A stretch of DNA of 64,000 nt. Source: Streptomyces qinglanensis. GTDB taxonomy: Bacteria; Actinomycetota; Actinomycetes; Streptomycetales; Streptomycetaceae. How positions within the stretch are numbered: the first letter of the stretch is position 1; the number at the start of each line of letters is the position of its first letter. The notes beneath the pieces are model-generated. The model was not told the origin of the DNA. It was given only the letters and a program-made list of their open reading frames with translations, and did not search any database. Below, one piece after another: positions 23,213 through 30,792 of the stretch. Location: assembly GCF_900111245.1 (NCBI RefSeq), contig NZ_FOGO01000007.1:248001-312000 (forward strand). The letters are read 5' to 3'. The translations under genes were made by a program, and so were the position numbers.

Positions 23213-23767
23213 ATGGTCAGGTCAGCGCCGTCGCCGGGGAGGACGACTGCGGCGAGCAGCGGCCGGGCGACGGTGGGTAACGCCACCAAACGGCGGTACA
23301 GGCCGAAGCACTCGTCCTGTTATCACGTCGGCTACTCGCTCACGTGCCGCGAGTACGACGACCTCCTGCGCCTCAGCAGGGGACGGTGCAAGATCTGCAA
23401 GGAAGCCGCTTCGCATCTGTGCATCGACCACGATCACAAGCTGGGAACATGGGCGGTTCGCGGCCTCATATGCAACGCCTGCAATCTGGCCCTCAAGAAA
23501 GTCGACGCTGGGTGCGGGGAGAAGAGCCCGGCAGTCGCGAGGTACCTCGCGAACGCTTGGCACAGAAGGCAAGCGAGTAGTGCAGTCAAGGCCGCTCGTG
23601 TCCGGCCAGTCTCCGAATGCCCTGTGTGCGGGAAGCGGTCGTCGGTGAAGCGTGACGGCCGCCTCTACGAGCACTGGTCCCGTCTCCCAGGGCAGTACGA
23701 AACGCGCTGCACTGGCGTCCCTGACGCCAGGCTCCCGCAGCGTCCCGAACCTACCGAAGGGGCATGA
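23213..23767 (+). CDS. Endonuclease VII-like Holliday junction nuclease
   Basis: 184 aa from ATG 23213 behind AGGAGG; a GTG at 23273 is an alternative. Core: YDDLLRLSRGRCKICKEAAS, HLCIDHDHKLGTWAVRGLIC, NACNLALKKVDAGC. The two Cys pairs, the IDHDH catalytic motif and the GLICNACN zinc site match phage recombination endonuclease VII (T4 gp49 family). It would resolve branched replication DNA before packaging. It stands on the plus strand among minus-strand genes. Confidence 0.8.
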   Translation: MVRSAPSPGRTTAASSGRATVGNATKRRYRPKHSSCYHVGYSLTCREYDDLLRLSRGRCKICKEAASHLCIDHDHKLGTWAVRGLICNACNLALKKVDAGCGEKSPAVARYLANAWHRRQASSAVKAARVRPVSECPVCGKRSSVKRDGRLYEHWSRLPGQYETRCTGVPDARLPQRPEPTEGA

Positions 23768-24159
23768 GCATGGACCGTGACCTGACCGACTTCTTGTGGC
23801 TACGCGTCACCGAAGACCACGAGACCGCCCAGCGCCCGACCGACGCCCCGTGGGCCAAGCCAACCTGGGCCCTCCGGCGAGACGACGACGACGACGCTTA
23901 CGTCGACCTCGGCACCCAGCACCTGGACCGAGAGAGCAGCCTCAACGAGGACGAGCTGACCCACATCGCGCGGCACGATCCGACGCGGGCTTTCGCCGAG
24001 GTTGAGCTGTTGAAGTGGCTGCTCGCCGAGCACGAGCTGCGTGCCGATGGGGACGGAGGCTATGTGTGCGCGGTGGATGGTGAGGACTGCGGCACGCTGC
24101 GCCGCATGGCCGCCCTGTACGCGGATCACGAGGAGTACAGGCAGGAGTGGCGGCCGTAG
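23764..24159 (+). CDS. DUF6221-family protein (second copy)
   Basis: 131 aa; ATG 23764 overlaps the stop of the nuclease gene (ATGA). Family marks: LTDFLWLRVTEDHETAQ, ELTHIARHDPTRAFAEVELL and the C-terminal AALYADHEEYRQEWRP. Compare 20176-20637. Coupling to the Endo VII-like gene makes a two-gene rightward unit. Confidence 0.75.
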   Translation: MSMDRDLTDFLWLRVTEDHETAQRPTDAPWAKPTWALRRDDDDDAYVDLGTQHLDRESSLNEDELTHIARHDPTRAFAEVELLKWLLAEHELRADGDGGYVCAVDGEDCGTLRRMAALYADHEEYRQEWRP

Positions 24160-24176
24160 TTCGCGCAGCATGCCAC

Positions 24177-24209
24177 GGGCACTGCCGTCTCCGAACGACG
24201 ACAGTGCCC
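24177..24209. terminator. Bidirectional terminator between convergent genes
   Basis: A 13-bp stem (one wobble pair) GGGCACTGCCGTC/GACGACAGTGCCC with a 7-nt loop lies exactly between the ends of the DUF6221 gene and the lipoprotein gene. Confidence 0.7.
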
Positions 24210-24221
24210 ACCTCTTCACAC

Positions 24222-24800
24222 TTACCGCTTCGGGATGCGCCATTCGGTCGGATAGGCCAACCCTTCTGGTGCGTATTCGACGCGCACAGGCCGTTGGTCC
24301 GCCGGCACGGGGAACATGATCCCTCCCCGGGCGCAGCGCCCAGCTCGGACGACCTTGTCCATGATGGGATACTCCGGCTTCGGGAAGTCCCCGCCGCTGA
24401 GGCCGGTGATCTCCGCTTGGCTTCCGTCAGCGAAGGCGAGCGACCACGGATCTTGCGAGACGCTGTTCTCTCCCTCCGATTTGTCAATGCAGACCTTCAC
24501 GTCGACGCGCGCCCATACGGCCTTCTCTTGCATCCCAAGGCTCTCGTCGGGCGGCTCGATGCCTGAGTAGGGCTGCTTGTAGCTGAGGACTGAGGCGGTG
24601 CCTTCGTTGCCGTCATCGTCCTTCCAGGGCCACGACTGCCCCAGTTCGAGACGGTCCGGCTCGTCCTGGGCCTGCTCCTTGTCGGGAGATGCCTTCTCCT
24701 CATGTGGGGTCGGCTTGGGTTCATCACCCGGTGCCGCACACGCGGTAAGAGCAGCGAGCAGTGCCACGCTGCCTGCCGATGCTGCGAGCGTGATACGCAT
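24222..24800 (-). CDS. Secreted lipoprotein
   Basis: 192 aa. Signal peptide MRITLAASAGSVALLAALTA followed by the lipobox Cys (ALTAC), so it should be lipid-anchored outside the cell membrane. A Pro/Glu/Lys linker follows to about residue 55, then a beta domain (ARVDVKVCIDKSEGENSVSQ, WSLAFADGSQAEITGLSG) resembling DUF4352-type immunoglobulin-like lipoproteins. Prophage lipoproteins often block superinfection. The adjacent MmpS-like gene may belong to the same function. Confidence 0.75.
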   Translation of the reverse strand: MRITLAASAGSVALLAALTACAAPGDEPKPTPHEEKASPDKEQAQDEPDRLELGQSWPWKDDDGNEGTASVLSYKQPYSGIEPPDESLGMQEKAVWARVDVKVCIDKSEGENSVSQDPWSLAFADGSQAEITGLSGGDFPKPEYPIMDKVVRAGRCARGGIMFPVPADQRPVRVEYAPEGLAYPTEWRIPKR

Positions 24801-24827
24801 GTGCCCTCCTTGGGGTCACGTAGAAGT

Positions 24828-24862
24828 GCGGCCCCGCCGCACTGGGGGGTTGGCGGGGCCGC
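24828..24862 (-). terminator. Terminator hairpin
   Basis: GCGGCCCCGCC pairs with GGCGGGGCCGC (11 bp, 13-nt loop) just downstream of the MmpS-like gene. Confidence 0.65.
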
Positions 24863-24877
24863 GGTGGGGGGCGGCGG

Positions 24878-25471
24878 TCAGTGCCAGCCGAGCCCGGTGT
24901 TGGAGAGCTGCGCGTTGCAGATGTTGTAGCCGCCGGAGGCGTGGGCCTTCTTCGTTTCGCCGTTGACGGTCACCGAGCAGTTGATGTCGCCGCCGCCTTG
25001 GAGTTGGGCGTTGACGTGGTACCACAGGGCGTCGTCGTTGAACGGGAGTGTCTTCGTCATGGGCAGTCCGGAGCCTTGCCGACTGTCGGTGTCGGTGCCG
25101 TAGGTGATGTCGGCGCCGGCGGGGGCGCTGCCCCACACCTTGATGGTCACCGTCTTCGGCTTCGGCTTGGGCTCGGGCTTGGCGGCCGGCTTGGGCTTGG
25201 CGGAGGTCTCCTCGGCCTTCGGTGCTTCGTCGCCCGCGGGTTCGGCGTTCTCCTTCTCGGGCTTCGGCTTGGCGCTCGGCTCGGACGCGGTGTCCTTCTT
25301 GTCGGTGTCGCCGCCTCCGATGGCGGAGCCGATGCCGCCGAGGACGAGGACGCCGCCGATCACGCTGAGGACGATCAGGCCGGTGCGCTTCTTCTTGGGC
25401 GGCGGCTGGGGCTGCCACTGCTGCTGGAACGGGGGCTGCGGCTGGCCGGGGTACTGCTGGTGCGGGTTCAT
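24878..25471 (-). CDS. Membrane-anchored MmpS-like protein
   Basis: 197 aa. A Pro/Gln-rich cytosolic start, one membrane helix (about residues 31-52, GLIVLSVIGGVLVLGGIGSA), a Lys/Pro/Glu-rich linker, and a C-terminal domain with the MmpS pattern: TVTIKVWGSAPAGADITYGT, LPFNDDALWYHVNAQLQGGG, INCSVTVNGETKKAHASGGY. In mycobacteria MmpS works with lipid transporters; here no partner transporter is present. A surface role in the lysogen is plausible. Confidence 0.7.
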   Translation of the reverse strand: MNPHQQYPGQPQPPFQQQWQPQPPPKKKRTGLIVLSVIGGVLVLGGIGSAIGGGDTDKKDTASEPSAKPKPEKENAEPAGDEAPKAEETSAKPKPAAKPEPKPKPKTVTIKVWGSAPAGADITYGTDTDSRQGSGLPMTKTLPFNDDALWYHVNAQLQGGGDINCSVTVNGETKKAHASGGYNICNAQLSNTGLGWH

Positions 25472-25564
25472 GGGTCCCCCTGGGTTGTTGAAGGATGGAT
25501 CGTACTGGCGTTGTGTCGGGTAGGTGAGGGTCTTGTGGCCTCTGTGCGGGTCTGGTTGTACTCG

Positions 25565-25660
25565 TCAGTTCATGTGCGGGCAGGCGCGGACCCACCAGCC
25601 GCAGCCGGGGCAGTAGGTGGGCGGGATGAGTCGGGTGGCCAGCGCGCGGATGGCGTGCAT
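25565..25660 (-). CDS. Tiny zinc-finger peptide
   Basis: 31 aa, MHAIRALATRLIPPTYCPGC then GWWVRACPHMN. AGGAG lies nine bases upstream of the ATG. Cys3His could bind one zinc. Similar tiny peptides occur in Streptomyces genomes, but the call is tentative. Confidence 0.4.
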   Translation of the reverse strand: MHAIRALATRLIPPTYCPGCGWWVRACPHMN

Positions 25661-25696
25661 GATGTGGGTCTCCTGTCTCTCGTGTGGGATGGGTGG

Positions 25697-25742
25697 CCGC
25701 AGGGCCGGGATCGTGCAGCCACAGCCGGGCCCGGCCCTGCGG
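25697..25742 (-). terminator. 13-bp stem terminator
   Basis: CCGCAGGGCCGGG pairs perfectly with CCCGGCCCTGCGG (20-nt loop), downstream of the gene ending at 25745. Confidence 0.65.
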
Positions 25743-25744
25743 TG

Positions 25745-25963
25745 TCAGCGGCGGCGGGGCCGGTCGGCTGGGTTGATCTGCATGCCGAGGGCCTCACGCT
25801 GGCGCGGCTCCTCGGCGTGGAAGTCGGCCCAGGTGGCGCCGAGGTCGAATGCCCTCTGCTGCGCCTCTTCGACTGGAGGGTCGGGGAAGATCGTCGGCGG
25901 CCTGGTGAGGCTCAGCCGGATGGCCTCGGCGACGGCTTCCTTCATCTGCTGTTCCTGGTCCAC
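25745..25963 (-). CDS. Small hypothetical protein
   Basis: 72 aa from GTG 25963 (GGAG site): MDQEQQMKEAVAEAIRLSLT then RAFDLGATWADFHAEEPRQR. Helical, acidic N-half. No family recognised. Confidence 0.55.
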   Translation of the reverse strand: MDQEQQMKEAVAEAIRLSLTRPPTIFPDPPVEEAQQRAFDLGATWADFHAEEPRQREALGMQINPADRPRRR

Positions 25964-25977
25964 GGGTGTCTCCTTCG

Positions 25978-26214
25978 TCAGAGGTGGCGGATGATCCAGT
26001 CGAGGACGGCGATCCAGGCGAGGACGGCGAAGCCGCAGCCGGTGCGCCACGACAGCCGCTGGCGGACGCCTACGGTCTCGATGTGCTCGCCGTCGGGTCT
26101 GAGCCCGTGGTGGGCCAGCTGACGGTGACGGCCGCGGACGGCGCGCAGGGCGACGCGGGAGTGCACCGGTTCGGCGGTGGTGCCGCAGTCGTCGCACCGG
26201 TACTGGTAGGCCAT
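25978..26214 (-). CDS. Small zinc-ribbon membrane protein
   Basis: 78 aa. N-terminal finger YRCDDCGTTAEPVHSRV with later His residues, C-terminal membrane helix (GCGFAVLAWIAVLDWIIRHL). It follows the repeat-rich leader at 26235-26300. Confidence 0.6.
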   Translation of the reverse strand: MAYQYRCDDCGTTAEPVHSRVALRAVRGRHRQLAHHGLRPDGEHIETVGVRQRLSWRTGCGFAVLAWIAVLDWIIRHL

Positions 26215-26234
26215 CGGCGGGTCCTCTCGGGGGC

Positions 26235-26300
26235 GGTAGGCGGGTAGGTAGGAACGGGGTAGGCGGCGGGTAGGACGTGGGCTGACCTGCGGTTCCTACC
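26235..26300. repeat. GGTAGG direct repeats upstream of a small membrane gene
   Basis: GGTAGG occurs at 26235, 26243, 26247, 26258 and 26269, and its complement CCTACC at 26295. The repeats lie in the 5' leader of the gene at 25978-26214. They might pair with the CCTACC copy or serve as protein sites. Confidence 0.55.
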
Positions 26301-26303
26301 GGG

Positions 26304-27026
26304 CTACCGGGCCGGGGGGTGGGGGCTGTTCGGGGTGTGGGGAGCGGGCGCTGGGCCGGGCTGTGGGTGGGGTGTGACGGGGGTGTAGGCGGGGCCCCGG
26401 TCGGGGCTGCCGGGCGGGCCGGGAGCGGGGGTGTCGGGGAGGTGCCCGAGCCCGTCCGGGAGGTCCCGGAGGAGGACCCCTTGGCGGTTGCGCTGACGGC
26501 CCCCCGCCGCCTTCAGGTTGAGTCCTTCGGTGACCGGGATGCCGGCCGCGTCGAGGGCCTGGCGGACGGTCTGTTTCGTGGCTCCGGGGAGGGCGTCGGC
26601 GATGGTGTCGAGGTGGGCGCCGCGCTGCCCGGTGTCGGCGGTGATCTCGCGGATGGCGAGGGCGACGATGTGCGCGGCCGGTGGCACGGCCTCGGCCGGC
26701 TGCTCCTCCCCCGGCTCGTCTTGATCGTTTCGGGGTGTGGGGGCGGGGGCCAGCGTCCATGCGGCGACGCACCAGGCCGCGGTCAGCGGCGTCATCATCG
26801 GCGGGTGCTGGTCGACCAGGAGCACGATGCCGACCGCGCCCGCGGCTACCCCACCCAGGCGGGTCACGCTGCCCTGGGTGCCGTCGCCTGCGGCGACCCA
26901 GGCCGCGCCCCGTTCGAGCAGGGCGCGGCTGCCGGTGCACAGCGACGTAGCGAGGTGCCGGCCGGGGATGAAGGGGCGGGCGGCCTCCCGCGCTCGGGCC
27001 ACTGGGCGGGGCTTCCGGTCGGGCAC
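26304..27026 (-). CDS. Hypothetical membrane protein with C-terminal winged-helix-like segment
   Basis: 240 aa from GTG 27026. One or two membrane helices near residues 65-105 (LGGVAAGAVGIVLLVDQHPP, AAWCVAAWTLAPA); then IVALAIREITADTGQRGAHL and GATKQTVRQALDAAGIPVTE, a winged-helix-like segment; Pro-rich tail. Similar proteins are found beside spread (Spd) genes of Streptomyces plasmids, but there is no FtsK-type TraB in the window. Confidence 0.6.
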   Translation of the reverse strand: MPDRKPRPVARAREAARPFIPGRHLATSLCTGSRALLERGAAWVAAGDGTQGSVTRLGGVAAGAVGIVLLVDQHPPMMTPLTAAWCVAAWTLAPAPTPRNDQDEPGEEQPAEAVPPAAHIVALAIREITADTGQRGAHLDTIADALPGATKQTVRQALDAAGIPVTEGLNLKAAGGRQRNRQGVLLRDLPDGLGHLPDTPAPGPPGSPDRGPAYTPVTPHPQPGPAPAPHTPNSPHPPAR

Positions 27027-27027
27027 G

Positions 27028-27504
27028 TCAGACCCCCAGGACCTTCGCGAAGGAGGCGACGACGGAGGCGAGGACGCCCCAGATGCCGCCCGCACGGCCG
27101 GCGACGTAGGCCATCACGAAGCCCCAGATCGCGACCTGCTTCAGCGTGAGCTTCTTCCAGTACAGGACGGCGGCGATGCAGCAGGCCGCGGCGCCCATGC
27201 CGACGTTGCCGAGGGGGCCGCCGCTGCCGCCGACGCCGAGCGCGGCCAGGAGGGTGCCGAGCAGGTCGGCGGGGGTGGACCAGATGCCGCCCGCGGCGGC
27301 GTAGAGGGTGGCCGCGAGCGCGCCGAGGAACAGCGCGAGCGTCCACGGCAACGGCCGGCCCTTGCCCGCGGCCTTGACGCCGAGGACGAGTACGACGGTG
27401 ACGACCAGGGCGGCGCCGCCGGCGCCGAGATGGCCGAGGATCTCGCCCTGGCTGATGCCCGGCGACGGGGGCGCCATCGGCGTGGTGGATACGGCGGTGG
27501 ACAT
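27028..27504 (-). CDS. Four-helix membrane protein
   Basis: 158 aa. Predicted helices: ALVVTVVLVLGVKAAG, TLALFLGALAATLYAAA, GMGAAACCIAAVLYW and AIWGFVMAYVAGRAGGIWG. Gly/Ala-rich. Neighbour genes are also membrane proteins, so it probably forms part of one envelope complex. Not assigned to a family. Confidence 0.65.
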   Translation of the reverse strand: MSTAVSTTPMAPPSPGISQGEILGHLGAGGAALVVTVVLVLGVKAAGKGRPLPWTLALFLGALAATLYAAAGGIWSTPADLLGTLLAALGVGGSGGPLGNVGMGAAACCIAAVLYWKKLTLKQVAIWGFVMAYVAGRAGGIWGVLASVVASFAKVLGV

Positions 27505-27516
27505 GACTTCTCCTGG

Positions 27517-28170
27517 TCAGAGGGAGGCGGGCGCGTACAGGCCCAAGGCGAGGACGGCAGAGGCGAGGGGGGCGCGGCAGATCCACGGGAGCGGGCCCCA
27601 CCAGCCGCGGGTGCGGCGGTCGAGGACCTGGCCGAGGAGGACGACGATGCCGCTGCCGAGGAGCAGTGCGGTGGTGACGCTGTAGTCGCGGCCGCAGTCG
27701 GTGATCCAGCCTCCGAACAGGTCGACCAGGCCAAAGCTCCAGCCCAACGTGGCGGCGCTGCCGTTGTAGAGCAGGACCCAGGTGCGGTGCTCGACGTGCA
27801 GGTGCTGGCGGACCTGCTCGGCCCGCTGGTCGACGGCGCCCGTCTTGATGGTGGGCAGCCGCCGCCGGGGCTCGGGCGCCGGCTCCGGGGTGTCGGGGTC
27901 GGCCGTCAGCTCCTCGACGGGCTGGGGCTGGGCGCTCGTCTGCGGGCGCGGCACGGGCAGCTCGGCCTCGGGGGGCTCCGGGGGCCTGGTCCACCAGTCG
28001 GCGGCGGGCCCGGTGTCGGTGCCGTCGGCGTACAGCCGGTCCCACCAGTCGTCGTCGTGGCGGTCGGCTGGCTCGGGGGCGGGCTTGCGCCACGGCGGGA
28101 GGTTGTCGGCCCCGGCCGGCGCGGGCGGCATCTCGGGCGCGAGCGGGGGCTGCTGTCCGTCGCTGCTCAC
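27517..28170 (-). CDS. Membrane protein with disordered N-terminus
   Basis: 217 aa from GTG 28170, overlapping the previous stop. Residues 1-110 are Pro/Asp-rich with WW-containing repeats (DRHDDDWWDRLYADG, PAADWWTRPPEPPEA); membrane helices follow (WVLLYNGSAATLGWSFGLV, TTALLLGSGIVVLLGQVL, SAVLALGLYAPASL). Looks like a member of the same Spd/DUF2637-associated cluster. Confidence 0.6.
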   Translation of the reverse strand: MSSDGQQPPLAPEMPPAPAGADNLPPWRKPAPEPADRHDDDWWDRLYADGTDTGPAADWWTRPPEPPEAELPVPRPQTSAQPQPVEELTADPDTPEPAPEPRRRLPTIKTGAVDQRAEQVRQHLHVEHRTWVLLYNGSAATLGWSFGLVDLFGGWITDCGRDYSVTTALLLGSGIVVLLGQVLDRRTRGWWGPLPWICRAPLASAVLALGLYAPASL

Positions 28171-28502
28171 GAGTGGTCTCCGCACTGGTGGTCGCGGCCG
28201 TCGGCGAGCGCCGCGGCGAAGCCGGATTCGGGCCGGTAGCCGAGGGCGAGGCGGTGGCAGGGGCAGCGCCAGGCATAGCCGTGCACGGTGTACTCGCCCT
28301 GCGGGGACAGCACTTCGTAGTCGGCGCGGTGGACGGTGACGCGGGTGTCGGAGCGGCTGGTGACGGTGGTGATGACGCCGGACATGGCCGGCGCTGTCGA
28401 CGTGCCGGTCGGGGTGGGCTCGGCTGCCTGCGTGGTGCTGGCCGTGGTCCAGCCCGGGGGCAGCGTGCCGGGGGCGGCGGGGGGGTCGGTCATGACGATC
28501 AC
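28167..28502 (-). CDS. Hypothetical protein
   Basis: 111 aa from GTG 28502 (GTGA overlap with the preceding stop, GGAG upstream); ATG 28493 is an alternative. Thr/Pro-rich N-half, then VLSPQGEYTVHGYAWRCPCH and GFAAALADGRDHQCGDHS with a possible Cys/His zinc site. Confidence 0.6.
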   Translation of the reverse strand: MIVMTDPPAAPGTLPPGWTTASTTQAAEPTPTGTSTAPAMSGVITTVTSRSDTRVTVHRADYEVLSPQGEYTVHGYAWRCPCHRLALGYRPESGFAAALADGRDHQCGDHS

Positions 28503-30016
28503 TGGGTCTCCTGGGCGTCGAGGTGGCGGCGGATGGCGGACGCCTTGGACTGGCCGACACCGAGCCCCGACTTGAGGGCGCGGATGCCCGCGGGCTTGCC
28601 GTGGGTACGGCGGTGCTCGGCGTCGAGTACGCGCGCCCGGTCGAGGAGGGCGTCCGTACCTGGGGGTGTACTCGGCGTACTCGGCTCGGGTACGGGCGCG
28701 TACTCGGCGGCCGGAGCCGGGGGCTCGTCGGGGTGCTCCGCCGGTGCGTCGTGGGTGGTGCTCTCGGGGAGCCGGGCGTGTACCTGGGTACGGGTACGGT
28801 CCGCGGCGAGTACGGGCTCCGGGTCCTGTACCTCGGGGTGTACCTCGGTGTCGGGTACGTCGGCGGGTACGGGTGTCTGTGCTGGTGGGGCCGCGGGTAC
28901 GGCCTGTACCTCGGGTGCGGGTACGGCCTCGGGTGCGGGCGGTTCGACCGGGTCGGGTACGGCGGGGGTGGCCGTGTCCAGGCGTGGCGGATTGCCCGCC
29001 CGGGTGGCCATCCGCACCAGCGTCTCGGTGACGGGTACGCCGTACCCGGTGCACAGCGACGCGAGTCCGGCCGGGGTGCGATCCGGGTGCGCGGCGGCCA
29101 CCCGGCGTACCGCATCGAACCGGTCGAGGCGCTTGAGTTCGGCCGTGGTGATGCCGTGCGGGGTACGCAGGTACGGGGCGGGTACAGCCTCGACGGTCCA
29201 CAGCGACGGCAGGGGTACGTCCTTCAGCGCGGCGGCACCGCGCCGTGCGGCGAGGAGCTGCATGAGCTGGTGCCGCTGCTGACCGTTGACACCGACCTGC
29301 GCGCGGGCAACCGCGGCGGCGAGCCGCTTCTTCCCCCACGGGCCAAGGCGGTCGCGGGAGGCGAGGCGGACGGCGCGGGCGGTGGCACGGTCGCGGGTGA
29401 TCTGCTCGGCGTCCCGGTCCCGGGTCGCGAGCCCCGCGTAGGACAGGACCCGCTCGCGCAACTCGCGTCCGACGACGGCCAGCAGCCCGGAGGCGAGGGC
29501 CTGCGGGCGGGCGATGCGAATCTCCAGCCCCATGGCGAGGTGCCACAGGATGCCGGCCATGACGGGCCCGATGACGGCGCGGACCGTGCCGCCGACGAGT
29601 CCGGACTCGGTGAGGGCGGGGATGACCTGGACGCCGGTGATGACCCACACGAGGACGCCGGGCGTTCCCGAGGTGCCGGCCGTGGTGTCGGTGGTGGTGG
29701 CGCGTTTGTGGGCTCGGGCGAGGAGCGCGCAGGCGAGGAGCGCGATCTCCCCTGCGGCGAAGAAGAACAGCCGCTCGTTCTGGCTGTGCATGCCGAGCCG
29801 GTGCGCGGCGAACCGCCAGCTCGTGTCCGCGGTGTAGCCGGTGCAGGCGGCGGCGCCGATCGACGCGACGACGACGGACGCGGAGGGCCGGGCGGCGGCT
29901 CGCAGGCCGCGGACGATGAGCCACCCGGCGAGGACGAGCAGCCCGCAGACACCGACCGCGAGGACCGCAGCCGGGAGCGGGTTGGCCTGTGCCCAGTGGG
30001 CGGCGGGTGCGGTCAT
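28499..30016 (-). CDS. DUF2637-like membrane protein with C-terminal HTH
   Basis: 505 aa from ATG 30016. Four to five N-terminal membrane helices (AVLAVGVCGLLVLAGWLIVR, EIALLACALLARAHK, VLVWVITGVQVIPALT), a basic helical middle, a Pro/Val/Glu-rich linker of about 130 residues, and a C-terminal ARVLDAEHRRTHGKPAGIRA, LKSGLGVGQSKASAIRRH HTH as in plasmid/AICE spread proteins. The linker DNA is packed with GTAC sites (28605-29218). Possible role: envelope-DNA link, unknown. Confidence 0.65.
   Translation of the reverse strand: MTAPAAHWAQANPLPAAVLAVGVCGLLVLAGWLIVRGLRAAARPSASVVVASIGAAACTGYTADTSWRFAAHRLGMHSQNERLFFFAAGEIALLACALLARAHKRATTTDTTAGTSGTPGVLVWVITGVQVIPALTESGLVGGTVRAVIGPVMAGILWHLAMGLEIRIARPQALASGLLAVVGRELRERVLSYAGLATRDRDAEQITRDRATARAVRLASRDRLGPWGKKRLAAAVARAQVGVNGQQRHQLMQLLAARRGAAALKDVPLPSLWTVEAVPAPYLRTPHGITTAELKRLDRFDAVRRVAAAHPDRTPAGLASLCTGYGVPVTETLVRMATRAGNPPRLDTATPAVPDPVEPPAPEAVPAPEVQAVPAAPPAQTPVPADVPDTEVHPEVQDPEPVLAADRTRTQVHARLPESTTHDAPAEHPDEPPAPAAEYAPVPEPSTPSTPPGTDALLDRARVLDAEHRRTHGKPAGIRALKSGLGVGQSKASAIRRHLDAQETQ
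28605..29218. repeat. GTAC-dense segment inside a coding region
   Basis: 26 GTAC palindromes in 614 bp, against two to three expected by chance. They arise in every codon phase: GTA-CCx (Val-Pro), GAG-TAC (Glu-Tyr), AGT-ACx (Ser-Thr) and GGT-ACx (Gly-Thr), using codons that are rare in Streptomyces (GTA, AGT, GGT). Most have GGGTACG or GTACC context. The protein sequence alone does not require this. Confidence 0.85.
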
Positions 30017-30210
30017 CGTCGTCGTGCTCCCCTGCGGGATCGTCGGATGCGGTGGTGGTGTGCGCGCCAGGAGGCGACCGCGGCGGCGCCCATGACGAGG
30101 ACGCCGGGCCTGAAGTCGCCGAGCGCGGCGAGGAGGGCGAGGGCGGTGAACGTCCAGCGGGCGAGCGGCCCGCACAGTTCGTCCCGCAGCCGGGGGCGTA
30201 GGCGGGTCAC
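30013..30210 (-). CDS. Small basic membrane protein
   Basis: 65 aa from GTG 30210: MTRLRPRLRDELCGPLARWT, then TALALLAALGDFRPGVLVMG, ending in a very basic RIRRSRRGARRR tail. One or two membrane helices. Overlaps both neighbours by 4 bp. Confidence 0.55.
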   Translation of the reverse strand: MTRLRPRLRDELCGPLARWTFTALALLAALGDFRPGVLVMGAAAVASWRAHHHRIRRSRRGARRR

Positions 30211-30359
30211 CGGGGCTCCGTCCGGGTGCCGAGCCGCTCCAGCATGTGGGCGAGGGCGATGGCGTCGCAGAGGCTGATGAGCGGTCCGTGGAGGCGCCAT
30301 GTGAGGAGGTGCCACAGGAGTGCGGGGATGGCGGTGGTGGTGGGGTGTGGAAGGTTCAC
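30207..30359 (-). CDS. Small hypothetical protein, 50 aa
   Basis: From GTG 30359: MNLPHPTTTAIPALLWHLLT then RLHGPLISLCDAIALAHMLE. One amphipathic or membrane helix. Its TGA overlaps the next GTG. Confidence 0.5.
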   Translation of the reverse strand: MNLPHPTTTAIPALLWHLLTWRLHGPLISLCDAIALAHMLERLGTRTEPR

Positions 30360-30371
30360 GGTCGGCTCCGA

Positions 30372-30408
30372 GGCCGGGCCCGCCCTAGGGGTGGAGGCGG
30401 GCCCGGCC
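30372..30408 (-). terminator. 13-bp stem terminator
   Basis: GGCCGGGCCCGCC pairs perfectly with GGCGGGCCCGGCC; the loop is 11 nt. It lies between the genes ending at 30419 and starting at 30359, so it may reduce transcription into the membrane cluster. Confidence 0.65.
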
Positions 30409-30418
30409 GGTTCGGGGG

Positions 30419-30619
30419 TTAGCTGCGTTGGCTGTTGCGTCGGATGTCGGCGTGCCGTTGGGCGTCGTCCCAGTCCTGGCCGGCGCGGAGCGCACGGTCC
30501 GCGCCGCCACCGGGCTTGCGGTGGTCGGCGCGGCGCCTGGCGGAGGCCCGGTCGGAGGCGGACTGCTTGCCGCTGTACTTGGTGTCGGCGAGTTCGCGGT
30601 CACTGCGGAAGAGAGCCAT
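30419..30619 (-). CDS. Small basic hypothetical protein
   Basis: 66 aa, MALFRSDRELADTKYSGKQS then Arg/Asp-rich helix. Highly charged, probably a nucleic-acid or protein binder. ATG overlaps the preceding stop (TGATG). Confidence 0.55.
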   Translation of the reverse strand: MALFRSDRELADTKYSGKQSASDRASARRRADHRKPGGGADRALRAGQDWDDAQRHADIRRNSQRS

Positions 30620-30792
30620 CAGCCGGCCCGCCCCACGTGCTGACGCTGCTGCCCGTCGGTGCGGGGGTGGGCGCAGCAGTTGCGCCACGTTTGCCGGACG
30701 ATGCCGTCTCCGGAGGTGTCCTCGACATAGCCGCCGCTGCCGTCGCACTGCTGCTCTTGGGTACCGGGCTCGGCCGGCTCGACGGCGGTCAC
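30619..30792 (-). CDS. Small Cys-containing hypothetical protein
   Basis: 57 aa from GTG 30792: MTAVEPAEPGTQEQQCDGSG then IVRQTWRNCCAHPRTDGQQR. Possible metal site. Coupled to its neighbours by 4-bp and 1-bp overlaps. Confidence 0.5.
   Translation of the reverse strand: MTAVEPAEPGTQEQQCDGSGGYVEDTSGDGIVRQTWRNCCAHPRTDGQQRQHVGRAG

Noticed and set aside
23122..23214. 30-codon minus-strand frame overlapping the Endo VII-like start
   Set aside because: Very short, and it would occupy the promoter and ribosome site of the rightward nuclease gene.
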